Assembly (NCBI GenBank): GCA_024400935.1
Contig: JAKSLZ010000009.1
Location: 1 to 55,506 of the forward strand
Direction: 5' to 3'
Length of the DNA: 55,506 nt
Origin: Muribaculaceae bacterium
GTDB taxonomy: Bacteria; Bacteroidota; Bacteroidia; Bacteroidales; Muribaculaceae
The position numbers were made by a program, and so were the translations under genes. Of the stretch, positions 16,356 through 24,826 are shown in pieces. The notes below the pieces were generated by a model. The model saw only the letters and a program-made list of their open reading frames with translations, was not told the origin of the DNA and ran no database searches. Position 1 is the first letter of the stretch. Every line of letters starts with the position of its first letter.

Positions 16356-17171
16356 TTATGCCTCGGCTGTTTCGGTCTCAGGCGAGACAGTTTCGGTCTC
16401 TGTCTCAGATTCTTTAGCAGCCTGTTCCAACAGGTGTTTCTTGAGCTTGTTGCACATGGGCACAAAGATGATCACCGACACTATGCCCGAGATGATGGCA
16501 CACAATGTGGGGATGATCATGTTGAAGAACAGCTCAATATCCTGCTTGGCAAGCACAATCGAGAACCACTTGATGGCCTGGCGGCGTATCACGATGAACA
16601 GGGTGCGCGAAACCTTAGCAATATATCTGGGGCCCAGGCGCTTCACCAGCTGCTTGCTCAGCCACCCCACTACACTCTTCATCCTCTGCAAGATAGGGAA
16701 CTTACCCAGCATGAGGCCCGACGACTCTATTGAGGCTATCATCTCCACACCCTCATCTTCGTGGTCGGTAAGGTCAAGGCCCTCGCCATAGAGCTGCATG
16801 ATTTGCTGCATGGCAATGTACAGAGCTACCTGGAATATCGCAAGGTCAACGACGATTGCCACCACGATGCTCCACAGGTCTTCAGGAAAAGAGGTGACAA
16901 ACGATGTGACAAACACGACAACGGCAAAGCGATTGATGATAGACTTGTAGCACTTGCGCTGCTGCTCCTCAGTGAGCACTTGCGACAGCGAGGTGTCAAG
17001 GGCCTTCTGCACCATCTCCTCCTCATTCTCGTCGCTATAAAAGCGGCGCACGACACGGCGCACATATCGCTCACGCTTGACCTTGACACTGTTAATCTTG
17101 AGAAGCCGCGTCAGCAGCCACTCATATCGGTCCATCAGATAATCAAATAAGTTTTTTATCTTTTCAAGCAT
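16356..17171 (-). CDS. membrane protein, possibly EcsC-like
   Basis: The 271-residue protein begins with a basic amphipathic region (about residues 1-80). It has hydrophobic segments near 82-120 and 215-240, and an unusual Thr/Glu-rich tail (ETETETVSPETETAEA). The overall layout, with two hydrophobic blocks and a Lys/Arg-rich middle, loosely recalls the EcsC family, but no diagnostic motif was confirmed. Function is unknown. It has its own promoter box at 17197-17204 and is flanked on both sides by an identical 27-bp direct repeat. Confidence 0.65.
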   Translation of the reverse strand: MLEKIKNLFDYLMDRYEWLLTRLLKINSVKVKRERYVRRVVRRFYSDENEEEMVQKALDTSLSQVLTEEQQRKCYKSIINRFAVVVFVTSFVTSFPEDLWSIVVAIVVDLAIFQVALYIAMQQIMQLYGEGLDLTDHEDEGVEMIASIESSGLMLGKFPILQRMKSVVGWLSKQLVKRLGPRYIAKVSRTLFIVIRRQAIKWFSIVLAKQDIELFFNMIIPTLCAIISGIVSVIIFVPMCNKLKKHLLEQAAKESETETETVSPETETAEA

Positions 17172-17196
17172 CGGCGGTTGTCAATTGTTTGTAGTG

Positions 17197-17204
17197 CAAA
17201 GATA
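17197..17204 (-). promoter_or_regulatory. -7 promoter box (TATCTTTG, minus strand)
   Basis: This full consensus match lies 25 bases before the ATG at 17171 of the membrane-protein gene. Confidence 0.75.
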
Positions 17205-17285
17205 ATCACAATTTGCCAAACATACCACACCTTACACCCAAAAAATCCACTTGTCTCATAAAAAAATCTGCGTAGAGCGTGATCT

Positions 17286-17312
17286 GCGCGAGATAATCCC
17301 CATTGGTGTATA
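17286..17312. repeat. 27-bp direct repeat, right copy
   Basis: Identical to 16319-16345 and in the same orientation. It lies 114 bases upstream of the membrane-protein start codon and ahead of the Fur-family gene on the other side. Confidence 0.85.
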
Positions 17313-17399
17313 GTTACAAAAGTTGTATTATATAATTATATGTGTAAGAAAAAATTGCGCAAACGATTGCATCAGTTTTAAATCTTGTACCTTTCACTT

Positions 17400-17418
17400 A
17401 ATTGTGAAATAGACAATT
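17400..17418. promoter_or_regulatory. candidate operator AATTGT-N7-ACAATT
   Basis: This perfect 6-7-6 inverted repeat lies just upstream of the -7 box of the Fur-family gene, where an autorepressor would block the -33 region. The spacing differs from classical Fur or PerR boxes, so the assignment is speculative. Confidence 0.4.
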
Positions 17419-17425
17419 ATTTCAT

Positions 17426-17433
17426 TAAATTTG
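17426..17433 (+). promoter_or_regulatory. -7 promoter box (TAAATTTG)
   Basis: This full consensus match ends only 6 bases before the ATG at 17440. The mRNA would therefore be leaderless or nearly so if that ATG is used. Confidence 0.65.
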
Positions 17434-17439
17434 CACTCA

Positions 17440-17862
17440 ATGAAAGTTTCAGAGATAGAACATATGCTCTCCAGCCATGGCATTCGCCCCACTGCCAACC
17501 GCATTGTGGTGGCTCAGGCGCTGTCAAGTCATGACGGATCATATACTCTGGCTGAGCTTGAGGACACCATAGGAACAATTGACAAGAGCGGCATCTTCAG
17601 GGCACTCACACTGTTCAAGGAGCACCATCTGGTGCATGTGCTGGAAAACAGCAGCGATGGCGTGAGATATGAACTGTGCAAGAGCCACAACGACGAGCAC
17701 GATGACGACACGCACGTGCACTTCTACTGTGAGCGATGCATGAAAACCTTGTGCCTGCCACATTTGAGCATTCCGCAAGTGCAGCTGCCACAGGGATATG
17801 AAGTGGCTACTGTCAACTACATGGTCAAGGGAGTGTGTCCTGATTGCAGCCGCAAGCGGTAA
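17440..17862 (+). CDS. Fur-family transcriptional regulator
   Basis: The 140-residue metal-dependent repressor has an N-terminal winged helix ('LSSHGIRPTANRIVVAQAL', then the recognition region around 'IDKSGIFRALTLFKEHHLV') and a C-terminal dimerisation domain. That domain has a histidine/aspartate-rich metal segment (HNDEHDDDTHVHF) and two CxxC pairs (CERC, CPDC) for structural zinc. Which metal or peroxide it senses is unclear. The ATG at 17440 is chosen over an upstream TTG at 17431 that lies within the promoter box. The next gene (amylase) starts 88 bases later but is unlikely to be functionally linked. Confidence 0.88.
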   Translation: MKVSEIEHMLSSHGIRPTANRIVVAQALSSHDGSYTLAELEDTIGTIDKSGIFRALTLFKEHHLVHVLENSSDGVRYELCKSHNDEHDDDTHVHFYCERCMKTLCLPHLSIPQVQLPQGYEVATVNYMVKGVCPDCSRKR

Positions 17863-17950
17863 ACCTGCTCCTAGCCAGCCCTCACTGCCTCTGACTATTT
17901 ACAAATTGCTAATTACTTTTTACTTACAGATTAAATAAACCTAACACGAG

Positions 17951-20900
17951 ATGAAAAAATTTTATGCTACACTGTTGCTGTGTATGGTTGCGTTGCAATC
18001 TATGGCAGCATTTGTGGGTGATCGTACCGACTTCCGTGACGAGACCATCTACTTCGTGATGACAACCCGTTTCTATGACGGCGACAAGTCAAACAACACC
18101 TATTGCTGGGACGGTGCCAAGGATGCCGCCAACCAGGACCCCAACTGGCGTGGCGACTTCAAGGGTCTCATCGAGAAACTTGACTACATCAAGGCTCTGG
18201 GTTTCACCGCAGTATGGGTAACTCCCATTGTACAGAACGGCTCAGGCTTTGACTACCACGGCTACCACGCTATGGACTTCAGCCAGGTGGACAAGCGCTA
18301 TGAGAGCGACGACTGCAGCTTCCAGGACCTCATCGACGCTGCTCACGCACGCGGCATGAAGGTGATTCTCGACATCGTGCTCAACCACACCGGCAACTTT
18401 GGCGAGGGCAACCTGTGCAAACTCTTCACCCGCGACTACACTAAGCCCCAGAGCGACCTGGACCAGTGCATGATTCCCCTCACCAAGAAGGACGGCGGCA
18501 AACTGCAGGACAACTACCGCAGCCTGCCCGGCGGACAGCAGTACAGCGACCGCCTCACCAAGATGAAGAATACCGACAACCAGAACCACGACGTCCACAA
18601 CCTGTGGCACCACTATGGCAACTTCAACTGGGATGAGCCTAACCGCTGGTGGGCACAGATTGCCGGCGACTGCGTGGACCTCAATACTGAGAATCCCCAG
18701 ACCTATCAGTACCTCATCGACTGCTACGGTTCGTTCATCAAGATGGGTGTGGACGGTTTCCGCATCGATACCGGCGGTCACATCAGCCGCCTCACCTTCA
18801 ACGCAGCCTTCTTGCCCGCGTTCCAGAAACTGGGCGAGCAGTACAAGCACAAGCGCCTCAACGGCTGCCCCTTCTTCATGTATGCCGAGGTGTGCGCCCG
18901 TTTCCAGGGTAGCGTGACTTATCGTGACCAGCCCGCTCTCTCTCCCTACTTCTACACATGGCAGAGCCCCGCGTCACTGCTCTCAAAGTGGAACAGCGAC
19001 GGCTCTTACTGGGACAACATCGCCATCTACGAGAGCACCGATCCCTCGACACTCGACAACCAGAACCTGTGTCTGCAGGAGGCTGCACAGAACGGTAGAT
19101 CAAGCTCACAGCCCCGCAGCAACAACGCATGGCTCAGCGGCAATAAATACCACGCTCCCGACTACAGCCAGGCAAGCGGCCTCAACATCATCGACTTCCC
19201 CGTGCACTACGGCTTCAACAGCGTGGGCAACATCTGGGGTCTCTTCGGTCAGGACAACTACTACAACGACGCTACTTACAACGTAGTGTATGTTGACTCA
19301 CACGACTACTGCCCCGGTCCCAACGACGGCGTGCGCTTCAACGGAGGCACCGACCAGTGGGCCGAGAACATGTCGTTCATGTTCACCTTCCGCGGCATCC
19401 CCTGCGTGTACTACGGCAGCGAGATTGAGTTCCGCAAGGGCGTTACCATCGACAAGGGTCCCGAGCTGGCACTTAAGAACACCGGCCGCGCTTACTATGG
19501 CGGTTACCTCACCGGCGACCTCAAGGTGAGCGACTTTGCCCAGGTAGAGAGCGCAAGCGGCAATGTGCAGGCTACACTGTCTTATCCCCTGGCTCGCCAC
19601 CTGCAGCGCCTCAACCAGATTCGCGCCGCAATCCCCGCCCTGCGCAAGGGACAGTATAGCACCGACGGCTGCAAGGCAAGCAACGGCTTCGCATTCAAGC
19701 GCCGTTACACCGAGGGCAACATCGACAGCTACGTGCTGTGTACACTCAACAGCGGTGCCACATTCACCGGCGTGGAGAACGGCACCTATACCGATGCAGT
19801 CACTGGCGACAAGATCACCGTGACTAACGGCACACTCACTACTCCCTCGTTCAGCGGCAAGGGCAACATGCGCATCTACGTGCTCAACGGCTCCGGCAAG
19901 ATTGGCCAGGACGAGCCCTTCCTTTACGGCGGTTCTAAGCCCTCTAGCAGCGTTCTGGCATGGGACGGCCACGAGGAGGACGGCGACCCCGACACCAAGT
20001 ACATCACCGGCGGTGGCGGCGGCGATGACCCCGATCCCATCGACCTCGAGGTTTATACTCCCATTGTCAACGAGGACGACTACAGCGTCTTCTACGAGGC
20101 TCCCCTCAACGTGAACAACATCACCACATGGGTATGGTCAAGCAGCGGCAACTACACCGGCGGCAGCTGGCCCGGACAGAAGATGAAACTCATGGGCTGC
20201 ACACCTGACAGCACCCGCAAGATCTTCAAGTGGGAATATGAAGGCGACCTCACAAGCGAGCCCGCTAACATCATCTTCGTAGTTGACGGCAACCAGACAG
20301 CCGACCTCACTTACCGCAACCACGGCTACTATGTTGACGGCACCTGGAAGCGCGAGATCACTAACTATGAGTCACCCGCTCCCACAGTAACCATTGACAA
20401 GGGCAGCGGTCGCTATGAAGGCCAGGTAGAGGTTACCATCACCGCAAGCGACGCTAACGCTACCATCGTCTATACTACCGACGGCACCAAGCCCACCGCT
20501 AATAGCAAGACTGCTACCGGTATGGTTAAGCTCACATTTGTTGACAACACCGTGCTCACTGCCGGCATCCTCTATGAGGGCAACGTGCGCAACGTGGTAT
20601 CACGCGAGTATATCCTCCACGGCTTCAACCCCACCACTGCTACCATCTACCTCAAGGATCCGTTTGTAGCTCCCAACAACTGGAACAGCCTCTACTTCTA
20701 TGCTTGGGATAGCAAGGGCGGTCTGCTGGGTAGCTGGCCTGGAACCAAGATGGGCGATGCCGAGACTAAGGTTGTCAACGGCGACAAGTTCTATTGCCAC
20801 ACCTTTGACGTGACTGCTGAGGACTACACCTTCAACATCATCTTCAACCAGGGCGACGGCAGCCACCAGACAGTGGACATCACCGGCCTCAAGAAGGACA

Positions 20901-21148
20901 CTTACTTTGAGATCGCGTCAACAAGCAACAAGTACACAGTTAACGATATCACCGAGCTCTACAGCCTCGATCCCGCCGACGTGAACGGTGACGGAACAGT
21001 TGACATCACCGACATCAACTGCATCATCAACCTGATCATGGGTAAAGAAGACGCTCAGAAGTATAGCAACCGTGCTGACGTGAACGGCGACGGAGCAGTT
21101 GACATCGCCGACGCTAACTACGTCATCAACAAAGTACTGAAAGGCTAA
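17951..21148 (+). CDS. secreted multidomain alpha-amylase (GH13, CBM26-like, dockerin-like)
   Basis: The 1065-residue starch-degrading enzyme has a signal peptide (about 1-20). The GH13 barrel (about 25-560) has predicted nucleophile Asp273 in DGFRIDTGG, acid/base Glu313 in YAEVCARF and third Asp452 in VDSHDY. A beta C-domain follows. Two CBM26-like starch-binding modules (about 700-800 and 898-985, each with a G-S-W-P-G motif) flank a chitobiase-C-like domain (about 808-890). The C-terminus has two Asp-rich dockerin-like repeats (DVNGDGTVDITD, DVNGDGAVDIAD). It is probably exported to the periplasm or surface. No susCD genes are nearby. A 13-bp-stem terminator follows. Confidence 0.93.
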   Translation: MKKFYATLLLCMVALQSMAAFVGDRTDFRDETIYFVMTTRFYDGDKSNNTYCWDGAKDAANQDPNWRGDFKGLIEKLDYIKALGFTAVWVTPIVQNGSGFDYHGYHAMDFSQVDKRYESDDCSFQDLIDAAHARGMKVILDIVLNHTGNFGEGNLCKLFTRDYTKPQSDLDQCMIPLTKKDGGKLQDNYRSLPGGQQYSDRLTKMKNTDNQNHDVHNLWHHYGNFNWDEPNRWWAQIAGDCVDLNTENPQTYQYLIDCYGSFIKMGVDGFRIDTGGHISRLTFNAAFLPAFQKLGEQYKHKRLNGCPFFMYAEVCARFQGSVTYRDQPALSPYFYTWQSPASLLSKWNSDGSYWDNIAIYESTDPSTLDNQNLCLQEAAQNGRSSSQPRSNNAWLSGNKYHAPDYSQASGLNIIDFPVHYGFNSVGNIWGLFGQDNYYNDATYNVVYVDSHDYCPGPNDGVRFNGGTDQWAENMSFMFTFRGIPCVYYGSEIEFRKGVTIDKGPELALKNTGRAYYGGYLTGDLKVSDFAQVESASGNVQATLSYPLARHLQRLNQIRAAIPALRKGQYSTDGCKASNGFAFKRRYTEGNIDSYVLCTLNSGATFTGVENGTYTDAVTGDKITVTNGTLTTPSFSGKGNMRIYVLNGSGKIGQDEPFLYGGSKPSSSVLAWDGHEEDGDPDTKYITGGGGGDDPDPIDLEVYTPIVNEDDYSVFYEAPLNVNNITTWVWSSSGNYTGGSWPGQKMKLMGCTPDSTRKIFKWEYEGDLTSEPANIIFVVDGNQTADLTYRNHGYYVDGTWKREITNYESPAPTVTIDKGSGRYEGQVEVTITASDANATIVYTTDGTKPTANSKTATGMVKLTFVDNTVLTAGILYEGNVRNVVSREYILHGFNPTTATIYLKDPFVAPNNWNSLYFYAWDSKGGLLGSWPGTKMGDAETKVVNGDKFYCHTFDVTAEDYTFNIIFNQGDGSHQTVDITGLKKDTYFEIASTSNKYTVNDITELYSLDPADVNGDGTVDITDINCIINLIMGKEDAQKYSNRADVNGDGAVDIADANYVINKVLKG

Positions 21149-21195
21149 GACATGGTAATGTGAGCGGCACTGCCCTCACTCCATCATAATCAAGC

Positions 21196-21238
21196 AGGAG
21201 ATGAACACCAGCAACATGTGTTCATCTCCTACTTCTTT
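21196..21238 (+). terminator. rho-independent terminator after the amylase gene
   Basis: AGGAGATGAACAC (21196-21208) pairs perfectly with GTGTTCATCTCCT (21218-21230), a 13-bp stem followed by a T-rich tail (ACTTCTTTT). Confidence 0.85.
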
Positions 21239-21327
21239 TAATGTGGATTATTATTGCCTCACTCGTAAAAAGGTGAGGGAGCGATGAAAAAAAGCGTCAA
21301 GAGTATAAAGCGAAAGTAATTTCAAAA

Positions 21328-21447
21328 GCGTGCCGCAAGGTACGCTACGCCAAACTGACGTTTGGCTAATAACCCCGTACGTGCGAAAGGAGCGCAGCGA
21401 CTGGAGAACGTGCGGGGTTAGAACAATGGGGCGAAGCCCTTCCGCTC
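21328..21447. repeat. hairpin-dense intergenic element, possible family A relative
   Basis: There are successive hairpins: GCGTGCC/GGTACGC (21328-21345), GCCAAAC/GTTTGGC (21349-21366), AACCCCGTACGT/ACGTGCGGGGTT (21371-21419, one mismatch) and a GGGC-GAA-GCCC stem near 21430. The GAA loops recall family A. It fills the 463-base gap between the amylase and the lipoprotein; no gene is convincing there. Confidence 0.6.
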
Positions 21448-21611
21448 TCCTCGACAGAGGGTTTAAAACACCATCAAAAATATTCAACACTACGACAAAC
21501 CATTATAAACCAGGAATTCCTATGCTAACTATTAATTCCAAGGCGATTGAGGCCATGGCTTAGGCAATAAAGACAAGGACTGTTGCGTTATCTATAAAAA
21601 AAGGACCAGCA

Positions 21612-22115
21612 ATGAAACAACTGATAATATTTCTGTTTTTTGCATTCACTCTGGTGGCATGCGGAAAAAGTTCTGACGACGATCCGGTAGGAACCTATAC
21701 AGGCAGTGGATACCGAGGGTTGGAACGAATCAGGCTGGACTTTGACAGCGATGGCAATGTGGAGTGCCACGTGGGAGAATCTGACGGGCTGGCCAGTTGG
21801 AGCGACGAGGCCTATGGCACCTACTCCACCGACCAGAGCACGATAGACATCACGTTCACAGCAGTCGATGAGGACAACGTGAAGTACAAGTCATTGCCGC
21901 TGGAACTATTTGACTCGCTGCGATATTACAAGAGCAGCAACACCATAGTCATGTACAAGGACGGTGCAGCAAGCACGATGGAGCGCCATGTAACCTCCCT
22001 GGGCGACTGGCTCACTTTCATCGGGTATATTTTTGCCATATTGTTTCCATTAGCCATCCCGCTGGGAGCGCTGGCAATGTACATCTACCACCGTAAGAAA
22101 AAGCAAAAGCAATAA
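21612..22115 (+). CDS. lipoprotein with C-terminal membrane segment
   Basis: The 167-residue protein has an N-terminal lipoprotein signal with lipobox LVAC (Cys17), then an acidic Asp/Ser linker and a beta-rich domain (about 25-130). A second hydrophobic segment (about 138-160) is followed by a basic tail (HRKKKQKQ). A lipid anchor plus a C-terminal transmembrane helix with cytoplasmic positive tail is unusual; it implies residence in the inner membrane with the domain in the periplasm. No family was recognised. No clear promoter box is visible directly upstream. Confidence 0.65.
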   Translation: MKQLIIFLFFAFTLVACGKSSDDDPVGTYTGSGYRGLERIRLDFDSDGNVECHVGESDGLASWSDEAYGTYSTDQSTIDITFTAVDEDNVKYKSLPLELFDSLRYYKSSNTIVMYKDGAASTMERHVTSLGDWLTFIGYIFAILFPLAIPLGALAMYIYHRKKKQKQ

Positions 22116-22336
22116 GAGAAACCCTTGACCCGGGATTGCCTTAGTGGCAATGGGATTATTGAGTGATATAGATTTCATCAAATACACTTCACCGCCAAAC
22201 ATTGATTCTTCCTGCTTTATTATCCTGAGATTCACATAAGTTCTATTTCTCCTAATGAATAGCACATATCACACATGTCAAAGAAATGTCACATCTAATA
22301 GGTCAAATGGAACACACGCCATTAGACAAATCGCCA

Positions 22337-22344
22337 TAATTTTG
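22337..22344 (+). promoter_or_regulatory. -7 promoter box (TAATTTTG)
   Basis: This full consensus match is 28 bases before the ATG at 22373 of the DUF3943 gene. Confidence 0.7.
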
Positions 22345-22372
22345 CGCATCGTTAACATCATTGACCAGAAGT

Positions 22373-23140
22373 ATGAAGCGACTTGTTTTTATAGCTTTGT
22401 CAACATTAGCAATGCGGGCACACGCACAGAACACCGACATGGAACAGGCAGTCACCCCCTGTGACACGACAGAGTTGTGTAACGACACTCTGACTAACAC
22501 ACCCATCACCATATATGATGCTCCTTATTCACGCACTCTCTCCATGCCCGACAAACGTGGAGTGCTATACAACACGGCCGCACTCTATGGAGCTGGTGTT
22601 GTAACCCTGGGGGTACTTGAACTACTGCCCGAAGACGCAACAGCATGGAACAAGACCGAGTTGCACAAGACCCCGTTGTTTGAGCGATGGTGGCAACACG
22701 TGAGCCACGGCCCCGTGTGGGACCACGATAACGCAATCTTTGACTATGTACTGCATCCATACGGCGGCGCGGCCTATTACATGTCGGCACGTTCGCGAGG
22801 CTTCAACATGTGGCAGTCGGCACTCTACAGCGCTGCCGTGTCAACTCTATTTTGGGAATATGGCATAGAGGCCTTCATGGAATACCCTTCTATACAGGAC
22901 CTCATCATCACGCCTGTCGTGGGCAGCGTGATAGGGGAATGCTTCTACAAAGTAAAACGTCACATCGTTGCTTGCGACTACCGTCTGTGCGGTAGCGGTT
23001 TGCTCGGTCACACAGTAGCTTGGCTGGTCGACCCCGTCAACGAGTTTGTCTACCTCTTCACCGGCAATCCCACCCGCCATCACATTCACGCTAACCTCAC
23101 CACACTTCCCCACCACTTATCGCTGGTCGTTACTTTTTAA
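22373..23140 (+). CDS. DUF3943-family membrane-associated protein
   Basis: The protein (255 residues from the ATG at 22373; an upstream TTG at 22361 is unnecessary) has a signal peptide ending near AHAQ. It then has the DUF3943 pattern: 'DYVLHPYGGAAYYMSAR', 'FWEYGIEAFMEYPSIQDL' and a glycine-rich 'VVGSVIGECFYKVK'. Members are found in Bacteroidetes and Proteobacteria envelopes and have no settled function. Convergent with the M64 peptidase gene, with a shared terminator between. Confidence 0.85.
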   Translation: MKRLVFIALSTLAMRAHAQNTDMEQAVTPCDTTELCNDTLTNTPITIYDAPYSRTLSMPDKRGVLYNTAALYGAGVVTLGVLELLPEDATAWNKTELHKTPLFERWWQHVSHGPVWDHDNAIFDYVLHPYGGAAYYMSARSRGFNMWQSALYSAAVSTLFWEYGIEAFMEYPSIQDLIITPVVGSVIGECFYKVKRHIVACDYRLCGSGLLGHTVAWLVDPVNEFVYLFTGNPTRHHIHANLTTLPHHLSLVVTF

Positions 23141-23158
23141 GGCTAGTACAAAAATAAT

Positions 23159-23203
23159 CAAATAAATGCCATCAAAGGGACTCCCTCTGATGGCATTTAT
23201 TTG
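23159..23203. terminator. bidirectional terminator between convergent genes
   Basis: CAAATAAATGCCATCA (23159-23174) pairs perfectly with 23188-23203, with an inner AGGG/CCCT stem. It serves the DUF3943 gene on plus and the M64 peptidase gene on minus. Confidence 0.85.
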
Positions 23204-23281
23204 ACAATTCGGTTTCCTTTACCCCCCTAAAAAAGCTTTCCCTCGGTACCCTCTGTGGCTCTGTGGGAGTTTGCTGTGCGG

Positions 23282-24568
23282 TTAAGGGTGGGTGTAGAAG
23301 TCGATCATGCGCTCGATGTGGCGACGGCACACGGGGCAGAACTCGGGGACGGTGTTAGTGCGCATGCGGCAATCCTGCACGCCACGATACACACCTTTCT
23401 CCAGGTATCCCCCACCCTCAAAGAGGCCCACGCGGGTGGTTATCACCTTCTCATCTTCACTAAGTGGTGTGGGACGCGGAGTACCCCGTGGTATCATGTC
23501 CTCCCACTTGCCGCTGAAGTCTTTGAGCGTGGTCAGGTTGGGTTCCCACGGCTCTGTGTCGCTGTAATACTGCGGGTCGTCGTTGCCATAGGGATACTCG
23601 TCGGCAAGACCGGCAAAGCTGTGGCCGAACTCATGCACCACCACCGGACGGAAATGCTTGCCTCCGGTGTAAGTGAGCGTATAGCTGTTGTAGATGCCTC
23701 CGCCACCATAGGTATCAGTGTTGGCAAGGATAATGATGTGCTCATAGGGTATGCCTGCAAGCAGGTTGTGTAGCGTCTTGAGGTGAAGCGTGGTGAGATA
23801 ACGGTTGCTGTAGAACGTGTCGAAGTGGCTGCCCAGCGCTGTGTTGCGCCAGTCGCCCATGCGGGGCACGCTCACGCCACTGTGCTGCGAGGGCGACATC
23901 ACGGCTACCATGTTGAAGCGGTCGCGCATGCTCTTGAACGGCTCGTGACTGAAAAGCGCATCCATGGCTTCGCGGCAGCGGTCCAGGAACTGGGGCATCT
24001 CCTCGGCCGTATATCCCTCGGCCACATAGGCCACCCTGATGCAGCGCATGCTGTCTCTGGCAGCCTGCAGGGTCACATAGGGCGTCACATCCTTGACTCC
24101 GTCGCGCACAATGAGGATATCGCTGGGATCCACAGTGTGGGTCATCGTCGATATAATCTGCTGGTGAGCATCGCGCAGGGTCACGGTCACTTCAGCGGTA
24201 TTGAGCGGAGCCGGCATCAGGAAGACGTTTTCAAATGCCTTGCTGGTCTTCTTTGCCTCGTCGGTTGCAAGCCACTCCTGAAAGAGGCTTGAGAACGAAT
24301 GCTTGTAGATAACCTCGCCCGACTTGCAGTCACGGGCCACGATGTCGCCGTTGCCCTTGAGCGGCACTTCGGCCATGTGCTGCCGCTTGCCCCACCACCG
24401 GGGAGACTGCTTGAGCTCATCCACATAGATGTGCTGACTGCGGGCATCGCCGGCAAAGGTGTAGCACAGCCTAAGCGTTGAGTCACTGAACCACTTGTTA
24501 AACTCTTGTGCCTGGCTGCCCAGTGCGGCCAGTAGCATCAGTGCTGATAATATAAGGTGTCGTTTCAT
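23282..24568 (-). CDS. secreted M64-family metallopeptidase
   Basis: The 428-residue protein has a signal peptide (residues 1-20). An N-terminal beta domain of the M64 type (about 25-150) is followed by a zinc peptidase domain with HEFGHSFAGLADEY (His312, Glu313, His316, with Asp323 as likely third ligand). Related Bacteroides proteins are called IgA peptidase M64, but the natural substrate is not generally known. Two CxxC-like cysteines near the end (FCPVCRRH) may stabilise the fold. It follows the DUF2975/HTH pair by 28 bases on the same strand, so it may share their regulated promoter. Confidence 0.9.
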   Translation of the reverse strand: MKRHLILSALMLLAALGSQAQEFNKWFSDSTLRLCYTFAGDARSQHIYVDELKQSPRWWGKRQHMAEVPLKGNGDIVARDCKSGEVIYKHSFSSLFQEWLATDEAKKTSKAFENVFLMPAPLNTAEVTVTLRDAHQQIISTMTHTVDPSDILIVRDGVKDVTPYVTLQAARDSMRCIRVAYVAEGYTAEEMPQFLDRCREAMDALFSHEPFKSMRDRFNMVAVMSPSQHSGVSVPRMGDWRNTALGSHFDTFYSNRYLTTLHLKTLHNLLAGIPYEHIIILANTDTYGGGGIYNSYTLTYTGGKHFRPVVVHEFGHSFAGLADEYPYGNDDPQYYSDTEPWEPNLTTLKDFSGKWEDMIPRGTPRPTPLSEDEKVITTRVGLFEGGGYLEKGVYRGVQDCRMRTNTVPEFCPVCRRHIERMIDFYTHP

Positions 24569-24596
24569 TGTCGATAGTTGTTGTGTTACTATTAGT

Positions 24597-24818
24597 TTAT
24601 TGTTCCTCTATGGCGTCATTGCGATACTCCAAGATGTCGCCGGGCTGACAGTCAAGCGCCTTGCATATAGCCTCGAGCGTTGAGAAACGCACGGCCTTGG
24701 CCTTGCCGGTCTTGAGTATCGACAGATTAGCCTGTGTGATGCCTATCTTTTCGGCCAGTTCCTGTGATGACATCTTGCGGCGAGCCATCATCACGTCTAC
24801 ATTAACTATTATGCTCAT
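24597..24818 (-). CDS. YozG-like helix-turn-helix regulator
   Basis: The 73-residue protein consists of a Cro/XRE helix-turn-helix (residues 15-65) with 'MSSQELAEKIGITQANLSIL' and 'STLEAICKALDCQPGDILEY'. Such small regulators are typically encoded beside a DUF2975 membrane protein, as here with an 8-base gap. The pair is thought to work together, but the signal is unknown. Two 20-bp palindromic sites flanking the operon promoter are the likely operators. Confidence 0.9.
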   Translation of the reverse strand: MSIIVNVDVMMARRKMSSQELAEKIGITQANLSILKTGKAKAVRFSTLEAICKALDCQPGDILEYRNDAIEEQ

Positions 24819-24826
24819 AATGCTTC

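Noticed and set aside
16173-16733. 186-codon plus-strand frame
   Set aside because: It runs antisense into the minus-strand membrane-protein gene, which has a proper promoter and start.
21330-21563. 77-codon plus-strand frame
   Set aside because: It reads through a series of hairpins between the amylase and the lipoprotein and has no promoter.
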